A stretch of DNA of 64,000 nt from Fomes fomentarius (lineage: Eukaryota > Basidiomycota > Agaricomycetes > Polyporales > Polyporaceae): NCBI GenBank assembly GCA_022606135.1, contig JABYQN010000003.1, forward strand, positions 1,426,001 through 1,490,000, given 5' to 3'. Position 1 is the stretch's first letter. The number at the start of each line of letters is the position of its first letter. The notes below the pieces were generated by a model, which was not told where the DNA came from, did not search any database, and was given only the letters and a program-made list of their open reading frames with translations. Made by a program: the position numbers and the translations under genes. Of this stretch, positions 37,338-50,167 are shown in pieces.

Positions 37338-38106
37338 TGGACGGACTGCGGTGAACGTGAGTAGTGCCACGGTCTCTAAATTGTGAGCATGGCGTACCGT
37401 CCGCAAGTGCTGCCATATTGATGTTGATGTTCCCTGTCTCTGAGCCCGGTAGACTTGTGCAAGCTTAGAAATAGCGCAGTTTGTGAACACTTTGTTGCTG
37501 GTGACCTTTAAAGTCTTCTTGGGACAATTGACCACTCGACTGTTCGGGCACGTGTTGTACCTCGGGTGTGGCCACCACCCCAAAACCACCCAGACCTCAC
37601 ATTGCATGGCATGTCAGAGCTAGAGAATACAACAACAAGGCGCCATCGTGGACTAACAGGGGCCAGAGCTCCGCTGCATATCATTCGACCACGGGGTGGA
37701 CGATTTATAGATCATTGTGCCACAATGTTGTTGTAGACATTGTCCCAACCGGTGGCAAGAGCGACAGGCGTCTTGTCTGCGAGAGTCCTATAGCCCACAT
37801 AATGATCGCGGAGGTCGTGCGAGTAGCTTGAGCCCGAGATAGTTAAGGGCCATGCACGAACTGAGACATCCTCCCTGGAGGCTGCCTTGTGTTGAGACAT
37901 TATAGACAGGCGTAATCCAGAATATGACTATTCATAGAGGATGACAGTAAGAAAACAATAGATGGCGATCATGCATAGTAGTACAGTGCTGTAGGTTAAC
38001 ATAATGTTACGAGAGCGACGACAACCTAACACAGGCCTCCACGATACGAACCACCTCCACACACCCCGTTCATACCAATGATCTCGTAGCTCTCCTAACG
38101 TGTGGC
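37338..38106. other. Spacer between F-box-like gene and APSES gene
   Basis: About 770 bp; upstream of the F-box-like gene and 3' of the APSES gene. No repeat or gene recognised. Confidence 0.5.
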
Positions 38107-41100
38107 TTATATCACACCGTTACGAACCTGCAAGTCTTCTTTAGCTCGACAGTCATCTGTAGATGACATCCCAACACACCTTCTGCATGAACCCAGACAC
38201 CCGACTGATGTCGATGACTTGGGCTTCGCTCTCCATCGCAACGACCAGATTCTCGAGCAACTGCACAACACATGAACATAGACGCGCTCAGCCTCCGCAT
38301 GACGTCGCAACAACAGACGCGACAACTGGGCAGCCCACCAAACTACACACTCACCTCCTCAACCCGATCAATTGGCACACCTGTACACAGTGCAACAATT
38401 TTCTTGCACTGGAACTCCTTCTCCGCACTGGCACCCTGTAATGACCGCATGCGAGTCTCCATCAGCTGCTCCGCACGACTATACCACATCTTCAGGCGTC
38501 TCAGTCTAACAAGAGTAGCAGCTGAGTCGCCAAGCGGTATTGTCGGGTCCACTTCAAGAATCGCAGGCATATCGATCGCACCACCAATGCCAGTCATTGT
38601 CGAGCCCGATCCCCGTGCCTGGAAGGCAGGACCGGCAGTGGGCCCGGCGTCAGAGCCATCGAGCTCGGTGCGTCCGGTCCAATCGAACGCGTCCTCGTCC
38701 GCAAGTGCCCGCTCAAGGTTTCGAACACGTTGTGTGGTCTGATCGAGCTCGCCACAGCGGGCCTGCCAATGCTGGATCTGACGCCGTTGTTCCGACAGTT
38801 CGCGCGTCGCTGCCCGTAAATGCACTTGGGTCACGTCCAGTGCGTCTTGTTTTGACTTCACCTCTGTAGAGAAGTCGTTCCCGAGCCCTTGAATCATGGA
38901 CGTGATGTCTACGCACGATCAGTTACTGAGATACGCATGAACCGAAGCTAGAGGTTCTGACCTGTGATTACGTCCTGACTCTTTTGCATGGGAACAGAAG
39001 GAACAGATCGTAATGACGAGAGGATATCTTCCGACCGCGCACTTCCACCGAGCTCCTACCAGTTCCTCAGTCTATGCCGAGTAGAAGCATAGACGGCTAC
39101 TCACCTCAGGCTCGACACCGAAGTCACCTGGCCGTAGCCCAAGCTTGTTTGCAAGCAATTTGTTGGCCCCAGCATCCAACAATACTCTAACTAAGCTACG
39201 GTTGCCAACCCTCGCGGCGATGTTCAGAGCTGTGTCTCCATGCTCGTCTTGAATGTCGATAATCGACTTGAAATCAGCTCGTTCGTGTTTCACGATCCAG
39301 AGACTGATTTGGTCGAGGTAGTACCGCGCCGCAACAGCGCGTCCCTTAACGCCAGCCGTCGCGACGATGTGATGAAACACACTTCGACGGGCAGTATCAA
39401 GGGTACGGATGCTAGGATGGAGATGGGAGACAAGAGTAGGGAATGATTGGGCGTCGAAGCAATGAGTAGCAAGGCATGCGCGCATCAGAGCAGTTTCTCC
39501 ATTGAAGTTGCCTCTGTGCATGTCCGCGCCTCCGGCAAGAAGCGCTTCTACAGTCGCATGGCGTCCTGTACTTGCAGCTAAGTGCAATGCCGTATGGCCT
39601 TGTTCGTCAAGGACTAGATCAACATCAATGGACAGGGCGGGAATATCAGGGGGAACCTCGCGAATCATGTCGAGTACAGGCTGAGGATCATCTCTGGTGC
39701 AGATGGCTTGGACAATAGCGGTACGCCGCGCGTCGCGTGCAGGTGCGTTATGATCCATAGTTCGGGGGATAGAGGGTTTCGAAGCAAAGCGGATGGTGTA
39801 ATGCTGTGGTTCTAATTTGCCATTGGCAACAACAGCTTGAGAGCTCGGCGGGCGAGATAAGCCATTAGCGGTGACGCCAAAAGATGTGGAGTGTTGCTGA
39901 CCGCCGATGAATGCAGGTGGTGGCATGCTTGCATAAGCCTGTAGGGTGGAAACAGAAGGTGATGCGCGTCCGGAAGCGTCAGGGAGACCAGGGGGTTCCG
40001 TGCGCGCTCGCTTGCTTGGGGATGGTTCTCCATCCGCTTGAGGCGCAGCAGATGCTGGTCGTGAGCGATCCAACATCTGGATATCGGGTGAAGCCGCGAG
40101 TGCGGGTGGGGCAGTTTGAGATGTTGGAACGGAAGATATGGTATGAGCATCGTCTAGTTGCGAATGAGTTCGTTTGAGTGATGGTTGCACCAGAGGCGGA
40201 GGGGTAGGAGAAATAGCGCCAATGGGAAACCCAGGTGGGTAACCACCTGCGATATGTGGGCCGGCTGAAGCATTTAAGACACCATAGGTGGCATACATAC
40301 TGGAAGTGGAAGGCGTGAACAGTCCTTGTGCACGCCCTTGGTTGAGTAATCGAAGCGCAGAGCCCGGCATTATGGGTGGGGGTGCAAGACCTAGAGCAGA
40401 GATATCTTAACTTGTGTTATTACCGATAGTAGAAGGATGGATGGACGCACCAGGTACATTAGCTAGTGACGCAGGCAAACCGCCCATGGGATTAGCATTT
40501 GGGACGAAATCGAATAAGGGCGCGAGTAGGGGCGCAACGCCATATTGCAGAGCGATATCACGGCCACGTTCAAGAGGTATCCTGGGCACGATGCGAAGTG
40601 TGAGTGTGGAACGTAGAGCCATTACATCTCCTCAAAGTTAAAGCCAGGCACTCAACAGACACGCGTAATTTCGGTCTTACATTCAGGCAAAACGCCATCC
40701 AGTATCTCATAGAGCGGGATATATGCAGGTCGGGTCACGGGGACGCGTCAAGTTATTGATTGGTAGTCATCCAGGAGATGGGTAAAGAACAAGCTCCGTG
40801 CCTTACGGGCGCGGGTTCCCTTGCCAATCCTGGCAAACGACCTCCGGTACACGACTTCAGAATCCGCACACAATGGCATTTCTGACGAATACGCCAACGA
40901 CGCGCTTCATAGCGTTCCGATAGTGTCCCGCCACCACTGGACGCCTCAGCGAGCCGCTATGCGATGATCCGTCATGCTGGTAGAGAGAACACATAGCAAA
41001 GGACCGAGTAGACGTTTCGTAATTCAGTGAAGCAAAGTAAAGCGAGGCAGCGTCGCACATAGCTGATACGACCTAGTTGATCGGAAATGTGATTCTTACC

Positions 41101-41635
41101 GCGGTCTGCGCCAGTGCAGAGAGAGAACGGCACAATGCGAGGTGGGGCAGAAGAGCGACAGTTTGGCTCCAAACTGACTCTCCTGCTGCCCGCCACCATC
41201 CGCAGGGGTGCACTTCATTGTGCGCACCATCAAGTGCAATGGTTGAAGAAAGTGCGGAACAGCTAGTCCGCGAGCTAGCTTGCAAATAGTACCAACAGTA
41301 TCCACTCACCATGTTCCCTGATATTTCCCATAGCCTCCTTGGACGATCTCATGCTTGCCGGGCAAGATCTCCTTCTCGAGAATCTTTGTTCGTCGACCTT
41401 TATCAACGCCAGCAACTTTCAGAATCTGAGTTGCATTCACGTAGGAGTCGGCACGTCTTCGCATGACAGCGATGCCTCGAACCATGCATTCGTAGACCTG
41501 TACGCGTCCGTGGCTGACTTAATGAGGTGGATGCGCGCTTCCAGGTGACAAACAGACCTGAACGGAAGAGTAGACGGCATTGTAGATCTTGACGGGCGGT
41601 GGCTGCTGGGCAGGGGGTCTTGGTGCAGACTGCAT
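38107..41635 (-). CDS. MBP1: MBF-type cell-cycle transcription factor (APSES/KilA-N plus ankyrin)
   Basis: Eight exons: 41635-41558, 41497-41310, 40581-40451, 40390-39105, 39055-38962, 38908-38355, 38260-38180, 38127-38107 (810 aa, all in frame). The N-terminal KilA-N/APSES DNA-binding domain reads [20 protein letters not shown], then [18 protein letters not shown], and across intron 2 [18 protein letters not shown] Ser/Pro-rich linker follows, then ankyrin repeats ([48 protein letters not shown]), then a coiled coil near the C-terminus. This is the Mbp1/Res family, which binds MCB-type elements (ACGCGT) to drive G1/S genes. Intron 2 is 728 bp and interrupts the DNA-binding domain. Divergent from MVP1, 411 bp between starts. 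Confidence 0.92.
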
Positions 41636-42046
41636 CGCCGCGAGAGGACTGGCAGGTCGGTCGAAGGGAGGGAGGGGCAGCAGCTAGGCGCTCTCACGAC
41701 GCGCCGAGACGCGCTCACAGGCGTGTTGTCGGAGCTCCAATTCCCCCTTCACCACGTGTTCTGTCACCACCGCGATTCTGTGACCGTAATGGTGTCACAC
41801 CTTCTGTCACGCTTCGCAGCAGTGACCTCGGCTGCGTGGCTGAAGTCGTTGGCGCCGTCTGCAACGCCTGCGACTGCGACCGCGACGACGCCTTCGACAT
41901 CTTCGTAGCGTCGCCGCTCCAACGACTGTAGGGTCGCGCTGCTCAGCTAGAACCGTCTACGCACGCAAACTGTCTCCCTTTCTCCCTCACGCGACGACAA
42001 CGACGACGATTCCTGTCTATTCTGATACTGTGGCCTTGTTCCTGAT
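41636..42046. promoter_or_regulatory. Divergent promoter, APSES gene and MVP1
   Basis: 411 bp between divergent starts. CGACG-rich sequence near 41993-42010 precedes MVP1. No other motif is claimed. Confidence 0.5.
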
Positions 42047-44669
42047 ATGTTCAATGCACCCCGCCCTGTCCAAGCCTACGGGTCCTCCTCACAATTTGGC
42101 GCAAGCTTTGTGACCGAAAACCCACTCATCAGCTCCGTTTACGATGACGGACTCGACCCTTGGAGTGCCGCACCAAGTCCGGCACCTCCGCCGCTGCCGT
42201 CATTTCCTACAGCATCGACTGGCTTCAGCTCAGTGATCGGTAATTCATACTATCCTTCTCGGCTACAACAAACCTCACAAGATGATGCAGGGAATGCCAC
42301 TCTTCCCGGAATCTATAACCGAGCCTTCGCTACGGTCGATCCTGCGAACACAGGCGAAACGTCCGTCAACGCCTTGTCAAGAGTCCTAGGCTCGTCTTCC
42401 CTTCCCGCATCTACCGTAGATAAGGTGCGCGTTATAACGCACATTGCAACCATCATCGCCACATACTGAGTGGGAGTACAGATTGTTAGCCTCGTCAGTT
42501 CAAGACCTCGAGTGTCACGCCTCGAGTTCTTTGTGGCTCTGGCGCTTGCTGCATTAGCGCAGTCAGGCAAAGGTGCTGTACATTACATTCCCATAACATC
42601 TCCTTCTCATATCTCTACCAGACCTGAGTGTGGAACGCGTCGCCGCCCTCGCCCAAGAGAATGCACTTCCAGAACCATCCCTTGATCTCGGGTCGCTCCC
42701 TCCTTCAACTTCCAACTTTCACGATATCATGCAAATGCCGCCACCACCCACTCGTGGATATTCAACTGAAGATCCTTGGAGCTCGAAATTCACAACACCT
42801 AGTGCACCTCCAAAGACACCCGGGTTTGGTGGTGTGACTAACGGTACTACCTCCAACATCGCAGGCACAGGTCTACCACGAGAGTGGTGGAAGAAGCAAG
42901 AGACGGTCTATGTCAATGTGCTCGGTCAACAAGGCTTCATCTTGAACAGATACCTTGTGTACGAAGTCTCCAGTGACGTACGTCCATAATTACTCTTGTC
43001 GGGTCTACGATGGTCGCTCAGTCTGGTTACCGACAGCGTGGTGCACCCGTCCCTCGTCGATACTCCGAGTTTGTCGTCTTGTGGGATGTGTTGGTCAAGC
43101 GATATCCGTTCCGGTTGCTACCAGCACTTCCACCGAAACGGATAGGACGTATGTCGATCTTCGCATCTCTGAGTTCACTATACTGACACAATGATCCATA
43201 GCTGACGAGAGCTTCCTTGAGCAAAGAAGGTCGGTTCGCATGTGTCACGATGTTTGAGCTCACTTGACGCGTACCTATAGGCGAGGGCTTACTCGATTCA
43301 TCACCTTTGTTATGTACGTTGCATGACTTGGTATCTCTTCCTTGTGCTCATCCATCCATCACCTAGAAATCATCCTGTCATAAAGGAGGATCCCGTGCTC
43401 AAATCATTCCTTACTGAGCCAAATTTTGAAGAATGGCGGAAACATACGGTGATATCATACGAAGAGGAATCAGCCAGTAAACGAATCGACCGTATAGAAG
43501 AGATGGCCATTCCCAGTGACTTGGAGGACAAGCTGAAGTGCGTACCGACTCAGTGGCAGAGCAATTGTGATAACATCAGCTTGCAGTGTGGTACGAGGGA
43601 AAGTCGGTTTTCTCATTGAGCATTGGCAGCGCATCTGCATGCTCACGGAACGGATCGTGAGGCGCCGAGAGGCAGCAGCGGTACGGCTCACTCCTGTCCT
43701 GCGGCCAAGCTTCTTGCCGACTCACCTGCCCTTGTCCCTGCCTCCGTTCTCTGCGCTTTCCTCTACCGCGTCCTCGGTGTCGTCCTCTACATCCACGCCC
43801 TCTTCCAACGCCGATTGGCATGACCGCGACACTGATGGGTCGACCTCATCAATCTTTTCGGGGCTTACTGCTGGCTCACGCCGGGCGGTCCTTGACGGGC
43901 AGGCGGACCTTTCTCGTTTGACGAACACCGTCAAGAGCCTCGTAGAGGTTAACGAGCGCTGCTGGCGCGGCGAGGATTGTGAGCTTTGCGCGGGTGTGAG
44001 GCAGGGACTTGTGCATGTCTCGGCGCACACGCAAAGACACGCAGATGCACTAGAACATCGCGTCAGTATCTATTTCTTAACAGTATCTCCTCGGATACTC
44101 ACACAACCACAGTCACGAACCATGCTCTACGCCACCTTGGAAGCGTTGAAGGTTGGACGCTTCGCTGATCTTAGTTGGTATACTGCTGACATATCCCGCA
44201 CAGGCTCAACGTGACCTATACATTGCCATGCGCGACCTGTTCATTCGTCACGACCGCCTTTCGCCCGACCAGGTTGATCGCCTGCGCAAGCGCGTGGACA
44301 CCAACTCGCACAAGCTCGAAGGCGTCCGGCAAGCACAGAAAGAAGGGTGGCAGCAGGAGGCTGACAAGATCGCTGGCCTGATCGAGAAGGACCAGGCAGC
44401 CATCGTGGCTGCGCTCAGCCGTCGCGTCTTCATCCGGGCTTGGTGCGTCATGTTTTTTCCCCTCGAGAGAACCACGTATGTATCCTGATGAGTGTCGTCT
44501 GATTCCTAGCATGTGGCACGAACTTCGTGTAGTGCTGCACAACCGCGAGAACACGCTCCTCACGCAGGCAGTGCAAGCTTTCGGGCGCGAGGAGCACGAT
44601 TTCTCTGAGGCTGCGTCTTCAACCTGGTCTTCTCTGCTTGAAGCCGTCGAGGGCATGCCTCTGGAGTGA
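42047..44669 (+). CDS. MVP1: Sorting nexin Mvp1 (PX-BAR)
   Basis: Eleven exons (42047-42424, 42482-42572, 42622-42977, 43037-43148, 43202-43229, 43281-43313, 43367-43537, 43587-44061, 44113-44151, 44204-44442, 44510-44669) join in frame to 693 aa. The N-terminal region carries an EH-like helical segment ([35 protein letters not shown]). The PX domain includes [31 protein letters not shown] and LTRFITFV. The C-terminal BAR-like helices ([33 protein letters not shown]) end in [13 protein letters not shown]. Mvp1 binds phosphatidylinositol 3-phosphate and forms tubules for endosomal retrieval. A Ser/Thr-rich insertion (about 43770-43850) interrupts the BAR region. Exon 5 is only 28 nt. Confidence 0.88.
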
Positions 44670-45637
44670 ATACTTCTACATACTGCTCTTCGCTCATACT
44701 ATTCGGCTATAGTGGGGTCAGCATGAACTCTTGTCTTGCTAATCGTGGACTCATGTCATGTCATATCACGCATTTTCTCTTAATCGGATACCCTGTTCAT
44801 GCTATGCAAACGGGGTCGGACTCAGGGGGCCTTCGAACAGTGAACTTGCCAATCGTAAACGTTGGTCCTGGATGGTCCTAATCTTGTAGACCAGAAAGCA
44901 TGGTTCTGTCCTCCATATACACTGGTGGTATTCTCATGTCCCTTTGATATCTACCTCATTTTAAGCCACCATTAGGCTTGAGGGCGGCTGCAGGCTGAGG
45001 GCTGAGGGCTGAGGGCTGAGGGCTGAGGGCTGAGGGCTGAGGGCTGAGGGCTGATGATGACTTGGTCCCCAAGAAGGATAGATACGAGAGCACTTTCCAA
45101 AAGCGGGACCATAAAGCGGGTCGCTGGGTGGGTGGTAGAAGAGAACTGTACCGCAACATCACTGGTCTGACGGTGCAATATTCTCCGGGTGCAAGCGATA
45201 TTCGTTCCCGGGACATAGACGCGGATACACTATGTTCTGTATCTCTCGGGGCAATCCTGTAACTGGGCGTCCATTGCTCGAGTTGGAATTACATCACAAC
45301 ACACGTTTCATCGGTCCACACTTTCATGACACTTGTATAGATGGGGAGCAAGCTGGCTGCATGGGTGGTTGGACGGAGAATAAATTGGGTTAGCCATTGC
45401 ATCCTGCCGAAAGGCGCCAACTCATCTAGTATAGTCACAACTATTTGCGGGAACGATTGGCTCAACTCGTGGACTCAGGCTCTGCCCGCACAGTTGTTGG
45501 TAGTAGTGCGTAGTTGGCAACAAATTCAAGTTATGATGTGATAAGTGTGTTGAATCTGGGGATGACTGTGTACAATGCTTCTGCGATATGAGACCGTCGT
45601 GTCCAGGGATTCCATCTCCACTACGCCATCCCACACC
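44670..45637. other. Convergent spacer, MVP1 and esterase gene
   Basis: About 970 bp. Apart from a 7-bp tandem repeat at 44994-45054, annotated separately, nothing is recognised. Confidence 0.5.
44994..45054. repeat. Tandem repeat (GCTGAGG)n
   Basis: Eight perfect copies of the 7-bp unit GCTGAGG followed by a partial copy. The perfection suggests recent slippage expansion. Confidence 0.97.
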
Positions 45638-47326
45638 TCAGAATAACCCCCTACACTCCCAGTTCTCCGCAATGTTCACATCTCCACTTCCCTTGAATGC
45701 CGCCTGCTTCGGGTACGCGCACAGCGGCCTCTGCCTCTCTACGCCCTTCGTGGTATCATCATCCGCAAACTTGGTCGCCACGATCTCCTCTACCACTCTT
45801 CCTTCCTCCACCCATTCCATTAACGCCAGCAACGCGTCGTGCCTGCTGTCCTCAAACCTGGGCACACTGTGCACCCCGGTTCCCAGAACGCCGGCTTGGC
45901 TGGCACCGGCGAAGTACCACGGCGCGTTGACGTCTGCTGGGGAGCCCGAGCAGTGCTGCATGCCCGGGACGAGGAAGAAGCGGTACCAGTCGTCGAGGGT
46001 GATGCCCTTCGGCAGCAGGGCCTGCGCGACGTGGTTGTAGAAGTACAGACTCGACCCCGTCGGGATGAGCGCGTCCGCCCAGCCGTGGTAGTGCAGCAGC
46101 TTGCCGCCGCGCTGCTTGAACGCGGACATGTCGAACGCGTCCGCAGTGGCGTTGCCAGGGTCGAGGCGATCGGCGAGCTGGACGATGCTGAAGTCGAAGT
46201 CTTGCGACTGGAAGTCGTTGAGGCCCAGGAAAAAGCGAATGTAGTCGATGCCTAAGCTGCTGGGTTCGCCGTTGAATTCGCCGAGGAAGGCGATCCACTG
46301 GGCTTCGGAGCCGAGAGCGGGGCCAGGGAAGACGAAAGTGACGTTGGTGTCAACATACGGCGAATAGATTTTGTAGAGAGTGGAGAGCTGGTCGGGTGTC
46401 AGGCAGGCGCTGCTGTTGGAGGTAGGGGTGCAGAGGAGGGTTCCGGGGTTGAAGTTGCAGCCGAGCGGGTCGGAGATGATGTTGTCGGTAAGGCCGTCTT
46501 GCGGGTCGCATTGCTTGAGGACTTCGGTGCCGATGATGCTGAAGAGGGTCGGTGGGATGTGGTTGGACCCGTCAAGCGGGAGGTTGTAGGTGCCGAGCTT
46601 CGTGGTCCAGGTGTGCAGATGCGACGTCCACCATGCAGGAGCGCCCGCCAGGACACCATCGAAGTCTTCGGGGAAGAGCTGGGCATTGCGGATGCCCTGT
46701 CTCCCTCCGGTGGAGCATCCCGAGTAGTAGGAGAACTTGATCTGGGAGCCGTAGAAGGCGGTGGTGAGTTTCTTTGCCAGCTCGACCGAACCGTGAATTG
46801 AGCGGAAACCCCAATCGTTGACCATTTCAGGTGCGCCCTTAGCCCAAAGGCCATCGTCTCCAGTGGCATTGTGGCCGGTGTCCGTAGACACAACCGCAAA
46901 TCCATAGCCGACACCAGCTCCCTCAAAAAGATTGTAAGCGCTGCATCAGTCGTGATGGTAAGAAAGCGCAAAGATCAGTCATACCATGTCCAACCAGTTT
47001 ACTCCACCACCGAAGCCTCCATTGCCGACAGCTAAAAATCGGTGGTTCCATATTGATGGGAGGAAGAGACCAAATCTAAAGGAAGAAGTGGTGGACGAAG
47101 TCACGTTCACGTAAACGGCGCAAAGAGCAGGAAGGTTGGTTGGATTGGTTGGGAACTCTAGATCTGCCGCGCCTTGTCCAAAAGTACCATTGCTCTCGAC
47201 GGGAACGGCAGAGAGGACGGTCGCATTGGAAGGCAAGGCGCGCTGTAGGGCATCGACGGAACAGTGGAGAGCGTGGACCTCGAGGAAGAGGGAGGAGACG
47301 GCCTGGAGAAGAATACCAACCCGCAT
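45638..47326 (-). CDS. Secreted tannase/feruloyl-esterase-family protein
   Basis: Two exons (47326-46985 and 46921-45638) give 541 aa. The N-terminal 20 residues (MRVGILLQAVSSLFLEVHA) form a signal peptide. The nucleophile motif is CSTGGRQG (Ser in GCSTGG), preceded by STDTGHN and followed by an Asp-containing region and HYHGWADALIP. The last catalytic His probably lies in PGMQHCSG. A Cys just before the Ser and one after the His fit the neighbouring disulfide of tannase/FaeB esterases. The protein should be exported and cleave ester-linked phenolics such as ferulate or gallate; the precise substrate is not decided. The 63-bp intron ends at TTTTTGAG. A second, inverted partial copy starts at 63667. 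Confidence 0.9.
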
Positions 47327-47600
47327 GCTGGCCAAGAATACTAGTCGGCTGGCTGGTGCCAGGACAGGTGCCCGGGCGACGACCAGGTTTTTGTAGCAGT
47401 GCGGCTTGAGCCTTTACCCTTCGTCATGGGGTCCGCTGGTGGTTTACGCATCGCGAAGCAAACCTAGATACGCATAAAGTGCGATGTGATCCAACCCGAG
47501 AATAGTACGGTACATATATGTGATCTGCAACTCACTCAGTAATCCCCGATGATGATCCGCTTGTGGAGGCCTGGGAGCCTCGGCTACATGAGGGTATTAG
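46985..47600. repeat. Inverted repeat shared with 63418-64000
   Basis: The 5' exon of the esterase and about 270 bp of upstream sequence recur in reverse complement at the right end of the window. Shared upstream blocks include GAGGCTCCCAGGC (in reverse complement here), TGGATCACATCGCACTTT and CTTCGCGATGCG. Similarity seems to end near 47600. Confidence 0.85.
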
Positions 47601-48324
47601 ATGTTCCTTCTCGCTTCTCTTCCTCTCCTCCATCTCCTTCCTCACCCGCGTGCTCGAAACTCCCCCGACTTCAAGTTCTTCGCACCTTTTCTCACCCTAG
47701 GCCCTCCGCTTCCCTGTTTTGGTTGTCCTCGGCCACACTCCTCGTATTCTGTTTTAAAAAGACCACATCTCATTCCCATACGGCTATGCGTATACGTACT
47801 AGAGCGGCTTGTACTCCGCTTCCTTTGGCTTGATTTCGGCCTTCCCGGTCCTGCGAGAGAGCGGTGGGGACGCGAGCCGGATGAATCGTCCGCGCGCGCT
47901 GCGCAGCCCAGTGCCATCCTCGCGTGAATAGATGAACTATATAAGCACCTGGACCACCATCGCTGCATGATGACAGACGCAAGTTCGTACTGTTTTCTCG
48001 TTCTTTGTTGCTGCTGTTTCACTGTATCGGATCCACCACTTAGGCTTGCTGTCCCAGAGGGATGAGTCAGGTCAGTCACCGCAACACAGCATCTGAGCCG
48101 AAGTGGGCATTTCGGACTGCCACTTCAAGCTTGTAGTCATGTCATCCTCTCGTTCGTTGAATTTTCGCTCTTCTTTGTCTCTGCTGGCTTACTTCTCTTC
48201 CTTTACCGGGTCTTCATTTTGTCAAGTTGGGCATAGCATATCTCAGCATTCTCGTGTAGACCGAGCAGATTAACATGCCAGATTAGATAAACGCCTTAGA
48301 TTAGATTAGAATGACGTGTGGGTG
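47601..48324. other. Spacer between esterase promoter and copia element
   Basis: No supported gene. A short GATTAGATTAGA-type simple repeat lies near 48280-48310, just before the retrotransposon insertion site. Confidence 0.45.
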
Positions 48325-48329
48325 TAGAC

Positions 48330-48551
48330 TGTTGGAGTTCGAGAGAGAGGAAGTAGAATTGATATGCAAGTATAAGTACAAGTACGAGACAATGAAGTGT
48401 TAGTTAACAAAGTAACAAAGAGCTATTGTATGAGTGATAAACATCGTAACAATGGCGATAGTAAGTAAACATAAGACCCGTTTGTAAGTGACCATACAAA
48501 CGGAGATAATGAAAGTAAGTAACACTATTAGTAACCTTTGTTACTACAACA
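48330..48551 (-). repeat. Copia 3' LTR
   Basis: 222 bp, TG...CA ends. On the minus strand it is the downstream LTR. It differs from the other LTR by a roughly 13-bp indel near its start and several substitutions. Confidence 0.95.
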
Positions 48552-48560
48552 CTCCCCCTC
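48552..48560 (-). other. Copia polypurine tract
   Basis: Minus-strand GAGGGGGAG directly upstream of the 3' LTR; the expected plus-strand priming site. Confidence 0.8.
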
Positions 48561-50167
48561 AACTCTGCAATGGCAAGATGCCGAGTTGAGTCCTTAGAGC
48601 CTGGAAACGGTGGCATGGAAGGGCCTTGGTGAACAGATTAGCAGCATTGATGTTGGTAGGGCAGTATGCGAGGCAAATAGTGTCTGATGCGATGCATTCG
48701 CGAATGAAATGGTGGCATATATCAATATGCTTCAAGCGCGCATGCTGGACATTGTCCTTCAATAGCGCAATGGCCATGTACTTGAATTCCATGGAAGAAA
48801 GCGCAACTGTCACCTGTTTCTTCAAGCTCCAGGCGACGACCATGTTCCTAATTAAAAACACATATCTGGATACGGAGCAGTGGTCATCCGGATTGGACAC
48901 CCAGTCCGTGTCTGTGTAGCCTTCAAGCTGCAGGTTGCAATAGTATGTGCGCATGCACAGCTCCCCCTTGCCCATGTAAGTGATGCTGAAGTTTTGCGTC
49001 CCCTTCAGGTAGCAAAGGACATGTTTGGTGGCTGTCCAGTGCGTCGGGCCTGGGCGTGTGTTGAATTGGGAAAGGGCTTGTACGGCATACTTGATGTCTG
49101 GGGGCATACCTAGTGCCGCATACATCAGTGACCCAATGAGTGCCTGATATGGCACCTTTTTCATCTCCGAAAGGTCTGCATTGTCAGGCTCTTTGACTAA
49201 CTTGACATTTGGATTGAGTGGGGTGCTGACCAGGTTGCAGTTGTTCATTCCAAAGCGGTTCAGGATAGTTTGGACGTACTGCGACTGTGAGAGCATCAGC
49301 ATGTGTGCTGCGCAATCATGTGAGATCTTGATGCCAAGAAGAAGTTGGGGAGATCTGAGATCACATGCTTCTGGAGGCCGGCTTCTAGAGTGTTCATGAG
49401 GTCATTGTTATCTGCTGATGCAAGCATGTCATCCATGTGGACTCCAATGAAGATAAGCCCTGCCACGGTCTCCTTGACATACATGCACACATCAGCATTG
49501 ATCCAGCGGAAACGAAGGTCAACCATGAATGAATTCATCATTTGGTTCCATGCTTGTCTGCCCTGTTTCAACCTGTAAAGTGCCTTGTGCAGCTGTACCA
49601 CTGCTCGAGTGCCATCCTTGTAACCTGGCGGTTGCTGCATGTAGATCTCTTCATTGAGATCTGCGTTGAGATAGGCACCAATGATGTCATATTGATGTAG
49701 CACCATGTTCCGCTGCACTGCAATGGCCAGAATGAGGCAAATGGAGTCCATCCAGACTATGGGTGCAAATGTCTTGAAAAATTTGAGCCCAGGAATTTGT
49801 GAGAAACCTTGGGCAACCAAATGAGCCTTGAATTTGACAATTTGCCCATTTGTGTCTCATTTGATCCTGAAAACCCATCGGCATCCCACGGCTTTCCTTC
49901 TCGGTGGCAGATCAGTGGCTGAGTATGCCCCAAGCTTCCAAAGCTGTGCAATTTCCTTTTCCATTGCACACTGCCACTCAGATCACTCGGGCAATGCCAT
50001 GGCCTCCCTGAGATTGCATGGTTTGTGTACACTCTCTGTTCCATGCAGGGTGAGCAGACATAGACAATCTTTCTCATCTGCGATCTCGATCTCTTTCTCC
50101 CCCTCATATGTGATCTGTGCAACAGGGTCCTTGTGATGAACTCTGAACCTGTAAGGCGAGGAGCGAC

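Noticed and set aside
36021..37607. Single-exon 528-codon version of the F-box-like gene
   Set aside because: The first 90 residues look non-coding, and a consensus GTAAGT...TAG intron near the 3' end gives a more natural C-terminus; kept only as an alternative.
40582..41309. Separate small gene on either strand inside the large APSES intron
   Set aside because: The short frames have no domain, and the KilA-N domain is exactly continuous across the interval, so it is an intron.
44994..45054. CRISPR array
   Set aside because: The repeat is a 7-bp tandem unit without spacers, in a fungal nuclear context.
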